64,000 nt of DNA from Piper betle (Eukaryota; Streptophyta; Magnoliopsida; Piperales; Piperaceae). The notes under the pieces are model-generated. The model was not told where the DNA came from. It saw only the letters and a program-made list of their open reading frames with translations, and made no database searches. Shown in pieces: positions 24,712 through 37,379 of this stretch (position 1 is the first letter of the stretch; every line of letters begins with the position of its first letter). Location of the stretch: assembly GCA_033002965.1 (NCBI GenBank), contig JAURVB010013550.1, positions 310,001 through 374,000 on the forward strand, read 5' to 3'. The position numbers and the translations under genes are program-made.

Positions 24712-27268
24712 AACCGAACCAGAATGTCACTAGTCTCGGTTGGGTCGTCTAACCCGAATCCAATTCGTATGAATCTATTCTCGGTGTCTCAAAATAGAAG
24801 ATGTCAATCGCTTTGCATGGATGAATGCACAAAACCCCTAACATATTAATACATGGATGACATGTCAAGTAATTTACATACCAAAATAACGACGATAGAA
24901 TCGATAAAATTTATAAAATAAAACGGACAGAGTCTCCCCTAAAAGTGTAATTAAGGGCCACCCAATCAAATCAACATGTATAAACATATATAAATATATC
25001 ACACATTGACATTCACGCAACATTCTTCTAGTTTGCTGTATAATCATTCTGAAGTTTGTGTCTCGATCCATCTGTGCATTCCATTCACTTTTCGCATTTA
25101 ATTATGGGCCTTACTTGTTAAACATATTCAATATCTAAACATATTTATAAAAATATATGTATTCAAATGTCACAATTAGAAATCCTGCTACTAAAGCAAA
25201 TATCATATCACATCATATTATCATACCTTGCATTGTATCACATCATTCTCAATATAATGACAACATCAATAAAATATTAACATTCTATTGTCTGACATGT
25301 GTATGTGCAAGAGACATCACTGCTCCTCTATTTAGGTTGGCACATCCAACCCATGATATATTATAAAAACGCATTAATAACGAGTATTACTAGTCCAAAA
25401 AATACAACTACATAACAAACTTGCAAATGAGTGCTGACTCACATTTTTAAATAAAAACATTTATATACTTCTCATGAACACTCTTAAGGGCATCTACTGA
25501 GGAGCCACTGAGCTGCAAACCTGATAGTGTCCCGAACTGACTGGTCTACTGATGCATCTCTCGGCATTTTCTCATTTTATTTTCCTGATCCCTTGGGACT
25601 ACCAGTATATCCTAAGCCCTCTTCTTTCCTCCATAATTCTCCTAGTCTTGAGCACGAAAGCCAAGTACTCTCAGGAAATTACCTTTAATACCCTTTAAAC
25701 TAAAAGTCCGGACATACGCTATACTAAATAGTACCCGTAAACCTCTACATTTTCCAGGTGTGAGGAACGCAAACACAGAGTTGTTAAGATCCCTCGGGAA
25801 TGGAATAGCCCGCTCACTAATCCAGAGCCCGCTTTGACTGGCACGTACGTGCGAGTCGGTTTTCCCATCTCCCATCTCACTGAAATGAGATAAAATTATA
25901 TATATATATATATATGCATTGGAAGGGATTTATACAATAGGCCTGAAGGCAACTTGTAGTGGATCTTATTTTCGAAAACGTACTTTAGGGTTCTCATCTT
26001 CAAAGGTTACTAATCCTGAAAACTGGTTAATTAAATAGCCTGGGTTAAGTGGGATCCAATAAAATATTACTCAACTCGTCCTATAAGTAATAAAATAATA
26101 CACAATAGAATTGAGTGTAAAATAGTAAACGAGTCCTAAACGGACCTAGTAGAAGCTCTAATCGTGTCCACGCGTCTAGGCGGCGAGCTCCTACTCCTTA
26201 GCTACACGCCAAATTTAGAAGCTAATGCCCACTAACTGATTGATGCATCAAACATCCTATACATACACACATCACTCATACATCAATCCACATCATTCCT
26301 CAATTACACATAAGTTTCCTAAGCTACTTTGCATTAGATTATGATAATTACTTAGTTTATCTTGGCGAGGACTAGGCTTTTGTCGCGAGACTCAAGACTC
26401 GAATTCAACACCCATTGGTGTCTGAAGTTCAGTCGGGTTCTACTAGATGAGTTCGGCTGAAGATCCAGCCGGGATGGGTGGCATTAGGCTCTACTCTAAC
26501 TAGGAAAGGTCGTGGAAGGGTCGGTGACTGGATGGCAGCGACGATGATCACTAGCGGCGACGGCGACAGGGGTGTCGAGGGTTTGTTATATAAAAGGTGT
26601 CAGGGGGAGAAGACAAGTGGTCAGGGGGAGAAAACGAGTGGTCGGGGAGGGTGGGGGGGGGCACGGTCAGGGGAAGAAGATGAGTGGTCAGCAGGATAAG
26701 ACAAGTGGTCAGGGGTGGAAAGATGAGTGGTCAGGGGGAGAACACGAGTGGTCGGGGGCAGAAAGATGAGTGGTCAAGGGGAGAAGACGAGTGGTCGGAG
26801 AGAAGGCCAAGGTCATCTCGTAAAGAGAACTTGACTCGATTCTGACTCGAGTCAAAAATAATAACTAACTCGTAATAATTGCTAAAAAAAGTACAAAAAA
26901 TAGGAAAAATCTCATAAAATATAATACACATCATAACATCACAATGACATACTCTATAACTAATAACCCACCAAAACTACCTGTAATCCTTCCTAATGTG
27001 TTATTCGGCCTAGAAAAATAGTTCTATGATCTAATACTAAAATAAATAAAGAAAAATCTAAGCATACTCTCATATATTCTGATAACTCATTCTACTGTTA
27101 TTTTACTGACGTTATCATCATATACTTGAGCACACATGATTCTCATAGTTCATAACACATGATCGGCCTCAACTCGGCATGCGTGTTCTGAAATTGACCC
27201 GAATAAAAATAACTGTTGAACTGACCGGTTCTGATTATAAAACCCTGACTTGAGTCACAGGTTTTATA
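24712..27268 (-). mobile_element. 3' LTR (minus strand) of a gypsy-like element
   Basis: Same family as 20799-23266, with the same landmarks in the same order. The left end lacks the expected TGTAACACC and is probably truncated; the right end reads TTATAAAACC on the minus strand. Immediately outside it (27269-27320, read on the minus strand) is GAGGATGAAATTTTTATAAG followed by GCAGGGAAGG, the characteristic 3' end of plant gypsy interiors plus a polypurine tract. So this is an LTR joined to an interior, not a solo LTR. A minisatellite fills its GC-rich block (26599-26800). Confidence 0.75.
26599..26800 (+). repeat. GTCAGGGG(GAGAAGA)CGAGTG minisatellite
   Basis: About nine imperfect units of roughly 20-25 bp, each ending in GAGTGGTC or AAGTGGTC, with a long G run near 26650. 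Almost no C on this strand. It sits where other copies of the LTR family carry a non-repetitive GC-rich block, so it is a local expansion. Confidence 0.85.
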
Positions 27269-27632
27269 ACCTTCCCTGCTTATAAAAATTTCATCCTCAA
27301 AATTTAAATCAAGGAGGTTTTGCTCTCGTAGCTATCTACTAAATCTGAAGTTTGAAGCAAAATGTGTGCATACCTGTCACATCTATCATATTCTCTAGTA
27401 CTTTAGCAATTGTAGTTGTGTCCATCATCACTACTCATGCTGGTGCTGAAGTGCAAGGTTCTACTAGCGGTGTTATCCGTATACGTCCTGATCCAAAGCT
27501 GTCTATTCATGTCCTATCATGGCCGCCGTCGTTTCTCTCTGATTCAAACCCCTTTGTTGTTGTCTCAATGACTGCTAACCAATGTTTCTCTATCCCTTCC
27601 CTGGGTTTTGTTGGCTTCTTCGCTGTTGCAAT

Positions 27633-28461
27633 CATAGTTACAAAAATCGGAATCGGACTAGAACGGAGTCATTGAATCAGACTGATTCATTAAAAATTAG
27701 ACAAGAATCAGTTCACTTGAATCAGTCATTGATTTCTTTCGCCCTGTCCCCCGCATCATTTTAGAATACGTCGTTAGATTATTATTGGTTGTAGTTTATT
27801 TTATTGGATTTTACTATATTTTATTTTATATTTTTAGGATTTATTTTTTATTATTGACATGAGTAAAAAGTGAGTCAATTTTTATTACCTAAACTACCCC
27901 CTTCACGAATCACAGCCATTCAATCACACCCCCTGGCCGCCCCACGGCCTCCCCCTCCCCTGCCACCCAGCCATCCCCGACCACTGCCGCCCTGCCCCCT
28001 GCCGCCTCCCCCACCCACCTACCACCCTGTCACCCTAGACCCCCGCCAGATCTCCTCCCCTTCTGCCCTGTCTCCCCCGCTGCCCAGCCGGCCCCGCCAG
28101 AACCCCGTCCCCTGCTGCCCGCCATCCCCTCTAGATCACCTCCCCCTCCCTGCTGCCATGCTCCTCCCGCCCCCCACCAGATAGACTCCCCTCCCCCACC
28201 CCCCGCCCCGATCTTCCCCTCCCCCAGCTCCCGCCGCCCCCCTACTGGCCGCTGCCCCACCAACCCCCTCGCACCGTCTCCCCCTCTGCCCCTCAATCAG
28301 CCGATTCTTACTTGAGTCGACTCAAGTGAGAATCGGCTCGAATCAGGCGATTCTTGGTCCAATTTTTCTACAAAACAATTTGCCTAATTTTGACCTGATT
28401 TTCTGCCGAGCCGAGTTAAATCAGTCGATTTTGAGTGGAATCAGCAATTTTTGCAACTATG
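27633..28461. mobile_element. non-autonomous hAT-like element with C-rich core
   Basis: 829 bp between exact 8-bp direct duplications GTTGCAAT (27625-27632 and 28462-28469). Ends are inverted and similar over about 28 bp: CATAGTTACAAAAATCGG on the left; the right end in reverse complement reads CATAGTTGCAAAAATTG. An 8-bp duplication with short terminal inverted repeats fits the hAT superfamily. It carries no transposase. The core (about 27895-28295) is extremely C-rich on the plus strand. Inserted in the gag region of the gypsy-like element. Confidence 0.8.
28300..28337. repeat. 38-bp near-perfect palindrome
   Basis: Arms GCCGATTCTTACTTGAGTC and GACTCAAGTGAGAATCGGC pair with one mismatch and no loop. 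It lies inside the hAT-like element, at the edge of its C-rich core. Confidence 0.9.
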
Positions 28462-29522
28462 GTTGCAATGGGGTAGCTGGAAGCATTAGTCATCATCGCA
28501 GTGCCGGAAGGGCTGGCTATTGGTGATGAGCAATCAAACATTCTACTACCGATGTCCTGGTTGACCACATCTAAAACATGTGTCTGTACCCGCTCTGCAA
28601 ATTCCTCCATGACAGCGTCCACAGTTCTGACATATTGGGTGTCTGTTCTCCTGAACTTATCCGTCCATGGCTCTCATTGAAGTTGGAGCGTCTATCCCAT
28701 GCCTTTGTTGTGCCTCCTTATCTGATTGAAATTGTTGAGGGTGCTGTTGTCTCTGATCATAGTCGCGACGGGGTCGAGTAACCAAGATTCGCTCAACTTA
28801 GCTTGCGGCTCACACCACATCCCCAAAAGTGGCAAATCTCCTGTCAATCAATACTAGACAAATGTCACAGTGTAGACCTTCATAAAAGCACTCAACTCTT
28901 TGTTGTTCTGTTGGCACTAAATCTAGTGCAAACTTTTCCAATGCTCTGAATCGGGCTTAATACTGTGCTACACCCATGGGAACTATAGGGTCCCCTCGTG
29001 CCTCATCATCCACAACTAATTTCTTCACTGTTCGTGCTACGGCAAGACCTATTTATCATAGTTTTGTTCAGAATTCCTCCTGACTCTGTTGCATCTGCAT
29101 TTGTACCTCTGGCAATGGTGCAATGGCAGCCTCCGTTTCGGTCTGGCGACTTCTAATGCTGCAGCAACTTTCACTATGATGGCTCCTGCTACGACGGCTT
29201 ACTGAGCCTAGCTTACTAGGATTTCTTGGCATTGGTGTGGTTCTCAATCGGCTAGACACTGTCTCATTGTGAACATTAGTAGGGCTAGCTTGTCTAGGAG
29301 ATGGAAGTGATGGAGCCATGTTTTGTGTACCACGAGTTCTTACCATGATTACCCTTACTCACTGATCAAATTCTGAAAATATTGCTATACTACCCATTGG
29401 TGAGAAATCTGTAAATCAAAGACAACAAGGACAAAAATATATACCTACTAACTGGACTTGGAGCAATCTTAGCACACACATCACATATTAAAATATCTTC
29501 CAACTGAAATGACTGAGAGTTT

Positions 29523-29539
29523 GCTCTGATACAAAGAAC
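29523..29539 (-). other. primer-binding-like site beside an LTR end
   Basis: On the minus strand an LTR-type terminus GGTGTTACA is followed by GTTC and then TTGTATCAGAGC, which differs by one base from the TGGTATCAGAGC primer site for plant initiator-Met tRNA. This gives the 5' end of the gag-bearing element on the minus strand. Confidence 0.65.
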
Positions 29540-31232
29540 TGTAACACCTCAAATCCTGTTTGAATCCCAAATATGAACCGAATTTGGGGTATTAAAGTTT
29601 TAATGAGTTGACCATTTGACTTTGTGCATCAATTCTCGTTTCTGTGGGCAAATTTTGGACTACAATCACTTGAAAAAATTGTTCGCCTCATCTAGAGATT
29701 TCTAACAATGTATAATATGCATATATTTCCATGTCACATCCATGTGTCGTGATACGTTAGGAGACATGCCATGTGTCAAACATGTCAGCATTGACTAGGT
29801 AGGTTGCATGGTTATATGTAATTACATCATTTCATCCACTTCTTTAATTTCTCATCATAGTAATAAATATGTAAAATTATCGAACTCTTACATTTTTCTA
29901 TTGAAACCTTCATTTTTATAATATGCATAGACTTACTTTACCTTTTTTGTTTTCCTATGCATACCTCATCTTTATAACCTCATATTTCCCTACTAGATTT
30001 CCAAATTGAGTTAACATTTTTTGTTGTGTTCTTTGCCACTACCATCATTGTTAGAATTCATTTGCAAAATGTATTAGAGTTGGCCACCGAAGTTGGCCGC
30101 ACATCGAGGATCTTATGTCTTGGCCTTTGTAGCCTTGAATCTCCGTCGCCTTAGCTTTGCCGGTTGTGAAACCTTCGCCGTTTGATTCTTCACCATAAAG
30201 TTTGTTATTTTTCGTACAACATGTCATAATAGTTTTCAATTTTTTCAATTTTGGATTATTTTATATTAATTATCAAAGTTATTTTATTTTGTTTTAATTC
30301 TAGTAAATTTACCAAAATAATAATGAATTATATTTATATTTTTTACTGGAATTGAAATATTTTGGTATGATTTGGTCACCTATTGATCTTTCTCTTTTTT
30401 TATATTAATTAAAGAAGTATCCTTTTATTGCTATTTTTATTAATTTAAATTAGAAAATTCTTCGATTTAGTTTTCTAAAATTTTCCAATGATTTACAATT
30501 TGATTATGAATTTTCACTAAAGTTCCATAATTTTTGGAGTTGTGGCTATTTCTATATTAATAAAATAGTGATATTTTATTTAATTATTGCAATTTGAGGA
30601 AATTTTTGAAGATATTTTATTATATATTTGTCTTGAACCTAAATAATGATTTTTTGTGGTAACTGATATTTTTCTGAGTTTTATTTTAAAAGATAAATAT
30701 CTTTGATTATTATTTTATTGATTTTAAGTTGAGTCGTGTTGTCATTTTAAAAATTGTGCACAATGTTTATTCACTATTTTCTTCCATGTTTACCTAAAAT
30801 AAGTATGTTGTTGCACTTGATATAATTATTTGGATTTTTGTTACTTATTTTAAAATTGGGCATTGTATTGATTGGTGTGCAAAATTAATCGAGAAACTTA
30901 TCTCGTACTCTCATGCATACACCATATTGTTTCATTGTTGAGTTTTTGATTCGTTTATGGGTTGTGACATACGTACTCACTGGTGATATGCTTGGAGTTT
31001 GGAGACCATGTCCATTTAGGATTTTCTTCTCTCTTTTATTGGGATGAGTAGGTTATTTTATATTATAGGACGGATTAAGGGGCGGTAATTTGAAAAACCC
31101 TCATTTAATTATTATTTAAATAACCTTTAAAGATGAGATTCATCGAGTTACTTCAAAACTAAAAGATCAATAGCAAGTTGTCTTCTTTCTGGGGGCTTAT
31201 TATTATTATGAATATTATTATTATTATTATTA

Positions 31233-31272
<40 letters not shown>

Positions 31273-32221
31273 CATCATCATCTAAGCAATTCTATTGCTT
31301 AAAATATTGTTTTGTGTTGTTTAATCGATGGGTGAGTCCTACTTTGAGTGGTAAGTCCTATAGTGAGTGGTTGGAGATTGGTTGGGGTAAATTCTAAACC
31401 ACGTGTTAGATTCCCTAGTTGGTCCTCTTGAGAAGCCCCTGGTTGTGTTGTTGATGGGAGTTCGGCATAGTGTTCTTATTATTTTCTTGTTGCATCATTT
31501 GCACCCATGTGTCTGAGTTTTTCACACCCAAAGAGGCGTAGGGTATCAGGTACTATGATTTGTAGCGTATGTCATGATTGTAGTGATTCTTCTTCTTACC
31601 TTAACAGCTCAGAGGAGTGGTGCATTGTAGTGATTAAAGAGGATATGCAGGGTGCTCTTCTATGCAATAGGGTGGTGCATGACAATGTAGTTTCCTTTTG
31701 TTCGCTTATATTCTTGTGGTGATCGATCTCCTTCTTATTTTATTTTAATGAGCTGTTGAGTTTGCATGCCAATTTATTATATAATTATTTTCATTTTGCA
31801 AACTTGTAACTTGCTACCGGTGGTGGTGTGCCATTTGTGTAGCTAGTGGATATCGGAGGATGCTAGAGCTTTGTATATACACATACCTAGTCGTGTTGTT
31901 ATTTTACATTTAGTATTGCTAACCATTATCGTTTTGTGTTAATGCGTATTTTATTTGCCAATTTTAGTACCCCATATTTAGGGACTATCTATTGATAGCT
32001 TTTATATCATTCTATGTTGCATTTTATTTACCTCTAGTATTTCTTTTACTTAGTGTTGTTACAATATTAGGGTGTGGTTATCTTCCTTCCAAAACATCAA
32101 AGGGGTTTAGATCTTAGGGGTGTTGTGCACGTTGCCTTCTATACAATTGAATCAAGATTTAAAATTTTTATTTAATTTAACATTTCAGTTTGGTTTAGGG
32201 ATGAACCGAAAATGGGTTACA
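29540..32221. mobile_element. LTR-like block of mixed orientation
   Basis: The left end (TGTAACACCTCAAATCC, 29540-29600) matches the reverse complement of the family's 3' terminus, so it reads on the minus strand. From about 30950 to the right end (GGGTTACA at 32221) the sequence matches other family members in plus orientation: the 'TTGGAG...CC(A/G)TGTCC' step near 31000, GGACGGATTAAGG near 31070, GATGAGATTCATCGAG near 31130, and CAGTTTGGTTT near 32185. The block therefore looks like a head-to-head chimera. No clean target duplication was found (AGAAC against AGAGT). Confidence 0.5.
31197..31275 (+). repeat. (ATT)n microsatellite
   Basis: About 25 units of ATT with a few GAA, GTT and ATC variants inside the LTR-like block. 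Confidence 0.95.
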
Positions 32222-35200
32222 AGAGTATCTTGTGATATTGTAATGAAGAAAATTTAGGGCAAGGTTAGTTCTTACAGCCACTATGGTCATCCCTAATAGG
32301 CACATTATTTGGCTTAATTACCGATGACTTTATAGGTCGCACAAGATATTCCTCATGTATGAATTGCTTCAAGTTTGCACGCAATCTTCTTATACGATGA
32401 GCAATAATATATGAAGAGCGGCGATCCAGGCCAAGGAGTCGGGAAGACGGTGGTAGGAAGGGGGGCAATAAAGATGGGAGTAAGAGAATAATAATATGAA
32501 TGAAGAAAGCTTGCAGAGCTTGGTAGTAGATGAACAGGGAGGGGAGATTCAGGAAGAGGAGATGCGGCACTTGTATGGGCAACAATGGAGAGGACATTAG
32601 AAAAGAATGATACTCTGATTCCTAGTTGGATGGAAGAGGTAATAGAAAGGTTGCAACACTTGCACGGGTGTTACCAAATAACGGAACTCCTTAAAATCAA
32701 TGAGGGCACAACACACCCCTTTAGAATCTCACTTACAAGATGGTACTGATATTCGATAAGAGAATATGGACCCCTTTAAAGTAGAGAGTAAATTTAGTGA
32801 GAATTCTTTGGAGCCCTCTTAGTGGTAAAGGGATTTGCTCTCAACCCTAATAGCAAGCGGGGGGCAATGTCGGGAGCAGGCGGCGAGGACAATTGGTGCT
32901 GGGAGCAAGCGGTATGTAACGGTGAGGGTAGGCGGCACTGGGAGGGATGCACATAGCCATTAATGGTCATGTATTGGAACATGTGGCCATGAGTTGTGTG
33001 CACATGCCCCGTTTATTGGGTTGCAACCATTTAAAAAATTCAAAAAATTAGGTAGGAGAAATGCCACCCAAATTTTCACGTTTAATTTATAAAATTGTCA
33101 CAATATGCAGTGGCAAAATTCCCAGATAAAGTTTTTTTAATTAGTCTCGCCTCCTGCCACAGCTCATTGTAGCTATGTCGTGTTATATTTAACCCCACTT
33201 TTAGAGTGGTAAAGCCATGGCTAATTGGCCATAGATTTGCCATGGTATTACATTTTTTTAAAAAAAAGTATTTCAATAGTTGTCTGTGTTTGTCGTGGTT
33301 ATATTTTGTCACGATGAGCAGTGGCAAGGTTGTGACTAATTTGCCACGGGATTAACCGGGACACATTTATATAGTGGAAGAAGCCCATTTTTCTATAGGT
33401 GAGATCAAGCAACTATGCATCAATATTATGTTTTCAATCTTTATCTTCATCATATTTTGTTTTATATTTTCAATTTTCTCATCGATCATATTTTATTAAA
33501 GATTCTTTAACATGTTATTAACTATAACTATTTATATAAAAATATATTTCATAATAATATATTGTAAATATTAATATCTTATAAATTTTACCAAATATTT
33601 GATTATAATTATAATTAATAAATTTTTTTCTTCACACAGACCGCATCTTAATTTTATTATTTGTATTATATTAATGAAACTAAGTACATAGATGTGATAT
33701 AATAGACACATTAAATTGCGAAAGGTTGCGTGTTCAATTTGAACGTAGTAAATGGACCCGCCATGTATGTTTTCATGCCAGGTGCATTGTACGTAAGCAA
33801 TCCAAGACCATATTTTGAGCTTTGGGGGGGGGGGACATCATATTTGGAACATCTTTTGGAATAGCTTTGGAGAAAAATATATATATCATGAAAGAATATG
33901 GTGGAAGTTGTGGAGCCCAATGAGGAAGGGGGAGGGGAGGAAATCAATGTATGTGTCATAAGAATTGCAAGGCATAAATAGCAATTGGTATTTGATTCAA
34001 TTGCTTCCACTTTGTCGGCACTGGAATTGGATTCACTTGCCAATGTGCCCAAATGTTAGACGCGAAGGCAACGTGGTAGGTAAGTGATGCAAGTTTGAAG
34101 GAGACCTTCATTTTTTAGTGGAGGACCCAACTATTTACATGGCTTGTTTTAGTGACAAAAAATACCAAATTGAACCAAATAAACCCTTAGGATTTGGTCT
34201 GTTTTTCTTTTAGGCATAAATTTAGTTAGAAAGGTCTTGTAGATTGCAAATGTACTTTCTTGTTGGAATGAAATGTATTTTTCTAAGTTTGCACACTGAA
34301 TCATTCTACCACTTTTTTTAATTAAGGCAAAATTCCAACGAAGATACTCTCACACGCACACATTTCACTCTTACACTAAAGAAAACTAATCAAGACCTTT
34401 GTGCAAAAGCATGATGTGCTTTCAAATATAATTTATATTTTTGATATACATAAAAAACATAAAACAAAAATACAACTTAAAAAATTATATTTTCAGTAAA
34501 AAATCAATTTAATTTAATTCTATATGAACCATTGAAAATACCCTGGATATTGCGCATTGTATCAGTAACGACCTCTTAATCTAAATGCGCAAGAAAATTT
34601 GATATTTTTTAACCCCGAAAAGTATCATTTAATTGTAAGAAAAATCAGTTAAAATGTAAATCACGAGTTGTGACATAGTGGAGACACCGGTCTTCGGATG
34701 TCAGCGCTACGGCCTAGAAAACAAAAGGCACTAATTTTTCACTACACGACCTCTTGCTGGTCTCAAATGCAGCATCTTCAATAATGCATTTTAAAATTCC
34801 AAAAAATCATAACTTGTTTTAAAACAATTTGGAAATCCAACGGATTAAAAAGTTAAATATATTTGCCATGATTTTAGCCGCTAATGCTCAAAACACTACA
34901 GCCACGTGAATCGTAGCGAATGGGTTAAACCATCATTCAAGGGCCGTGAGAAATACATCGTCAAACTTAACAAAAATGATCCAAATTAAAAACTTAATAT
35001 AAAATTCCAAGGACGCCCAATATTGAGCTCAAATGGACATGGCAAACATATTCAACAAGTAGGAGTAACATCGAATAAATAGCTTGCAAAATAAATTAAA
35101 AATCGAGATAGCTAGGGATCTTCTTTTCATCTTAACCCCAAGAGTAGTGTACTTATACCAACGTTGCAACATTGGATCTTTATTATAAAACCCATCACAT

Positions 35201-35880
35201 TCATTTGTCAATACTTAAATGGAATTCATGGCAAGAGGAGCGTAGTTGTCACGTCGCATATGGACGTCGGAGCAGCATTGTTTAACCCTAATACAAGCTT
35301 ATAATATTTCTTTAAAAAGAAGTTTTTATATCCATCAAATAGGGTGATGGGAAGATCTCCCGCATTATATAATGAACGCTTCAAATTGCCTGGGAAAATA
35401 AATAACTCATTAGAAACATATGTCCTATATGTACAACAATTTATCTTTGAGTTGCCGGTACAAACAGGCGGTCACTTGTTTTGAGACTTTGGAATGTAAC
35501 AAAATTAGCTGCACTTTAGGCCAAATTGAGGGACTAAGCCCTTATGTACGGCCCATAAATGGGTCCCATTTCAGCGTTACTCGGTCATAACATGTGTAGC
35601 CTTTGAAGATGTCACTCATAGGCCCTTGGTTTTTGCACAATATTAGTTGATCCCAGCCGGCCAATTTGACAGCAGACTATTTTCCACAACAGACTATTTT
35701 GCACTCCATTATTATTATACAATATTGCCTTTGTTGTATTTTTTTGTTCCTAAGGAAGTATTTTATTTATTTTAATTTGTCTATTCAAAGGAACAAAAGA
35801 CTTCCTCTTTTATATTAATGTAAAATTAAATTGTTTAATCGTCGTATATTATATAACATTGCTTGGATAAAAAATCAGAT
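32222..35880. other. intergenic, repeat fragments only
   Basis: 32226-32400 repeats the segment at 23571-23760. About 33160-33370 contains several short inverted and direct GCCATGG / GCCACGG-like motifs, as in subterminal regions of DNA transposons, but without identifiable ends. A G run lies at about 33825-33834. No gene recognised on either strand. Confidence 0.4.
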
Positions 35881-35984
35881 ATAATAAGGAGGACAATAAA
35901 TTGGACTGTGTAGAAGACCCCACACGCCGCTTAATCTTGGTGGGCCCTCAACTCAAACACCCGAACGCCTGCGCCCGTCAACGT

Positions 35985-36062
35985 TCCAAGCCGACGGCCG
36001 CACGTGTCACGAATCGGTTGGGCCAAAAGCAGGCCTCCGTCCAGATGACGTGGGACGTGGTT
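35985..36062. promoter_or_regulatory. cluster of ACGT-core motifs
   Basis: Within a short GC-rich island are a palindromic CACGTG (36001-36006), TGACGTGGG (about 36047) and GGACGTGG (about 36053). ACGT-core boxes bind plant bZIP and bHLH factors. It lies about 1.6 kb before the presumed HK3 leader, so any link to HK3 is only inference. Confidence 0.3.
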
Positions 36063-37379
36063 GTCCCTTCCTGCGCGCCCACTCATCATCTAAGCCAGAG
36101 TGGCACGCACCTAGACGAGGGGCCCATAACCTGGTGATGTCCCAATTATAGCCCGACCCGCCCCGGGTGCTCTCTCTTGTCCCCAAAGCTTTTCGGTATT
36201 TACCACTTTACCATGGCCGGCCATCCTCCTAATGTAATTTTTTTTAAAAAATAAAGAATTTTAATAATATTCTATGCATTATGACCAAGGGGTTATTTAA
36301 TTAGCACCCTAAGATGTGAGTGTCCGAAAAAAAAAGTTTAAGAAGTAAGATTAGTTTCTTACCTGTAGGAGCATATATCACTCTGTTTATTTCAAAAAAA
36401 AAAAGCCTAATATTTTTTACTGTATTTCTTATATTTGTGTGTCTAATTTAATTTAATTAGCATGCAAATTTCTTCATATATATCTTATAATATATTTTAT
36501 TGTATGTTGTTACGTGTTGATTTAGGTATTCTAAAGTTTGTCAAAGGAATTTATTTTATAATAATAATTTTTGAAAAAATTAAAATAAAATGGCAAATTT
36601 TAGATTCAATTCAAGCCATTTATTGAATTAATATTATAGATTAAAATAATCCAAAAATTTTAAATTACTTAAATTCTTCCTTTTAATTTTGTGATATAAT
36701 TAGTTAAAAAATTATTCTACAAGTAAAACATTTAAAGCCTATAAAATAAAAAAAATTGATATCAACTATTATTCAAAACAACTTAAGCTAAACAACAATT
36801 CAGTAAATAAATCGGGTCATCATTTAAAGCATATCATTATAACAATTTCGAATTTGTCAAAGCTATCTTCTCAGTTGATCGCTCTTTATCGTCGAGTGAT
36901 TTATACTAATCCGACCCTCTTTTGTCCCCTAAAAAATATTGAGGTAAAATGTAGGATTAGGATGCAGCATCTATAAAGGGCAAATTGGTCCAAAAATAAG
37001 AAGAAAAGCAGAGGTGGCCACTATAGGGTTGGCGTGCGGGAGCCGTGCACTTGGGTGATGGATGGTGATGTGCACAGAACTGGGAAAAAAAACGAGAGGG
37101 GGTTGGCCTCTGCCCAGTGGATAATAGCTTTGGCCTTTTATGTTCATCAATCATCTTCTTAAACAACATATAAATATATAATCACCAAATAAACCCACAT
37201 CAACATAATTAATACACCAAAATCCAAAACTACCATTTCAAACATATAAACATAAAAATAATAACAGTTTGTTTATTTGTAAAAAAAGATTAAAAAGCAG
37301 GCTTGCGAAATTTAATGATATATTAAAAAATAATTGTTACAGTCAAATTTTTTTGGGATAATTGTTGCCTTATTTAACT

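Larger units (their letters stand above)
27269..29539 (-). mobile_element. interior of a gag-only gypsy-like retrotransposon
   Basis: Between the polypurine tract beside the LTR at 24712-27268 and a primer-binding-like site at 29523-29534 lie only gag remains plus a nested DNA transposon (27633-28461). Gag starts at an ATG at 29346 (MVRTRGTQNM) and continues across frame breaks: VARTVKKLVVDDEARGDP, then ARFRALEKFALDLVPTEQQ, VECFYEGLHCDI and FATFGDVV, a pattern typical of the retrotransposon gag domain. No protease, reverse transcriptase or integrase is recognisable. Without the nested element the interior is only about 1.4 kb. This suits a non-autonomous gag-bearing derivative, though deletion of pol from an ordinary element cannot be excluded. 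Confidence 0.65.

Noticed and set aside
27870..28296. ORFs of 88-104 codons in the C-rich region
   Set aside because: Pro-rich on one strand, Gly-rich on the other, purely from base composition inside a DNA transposon.
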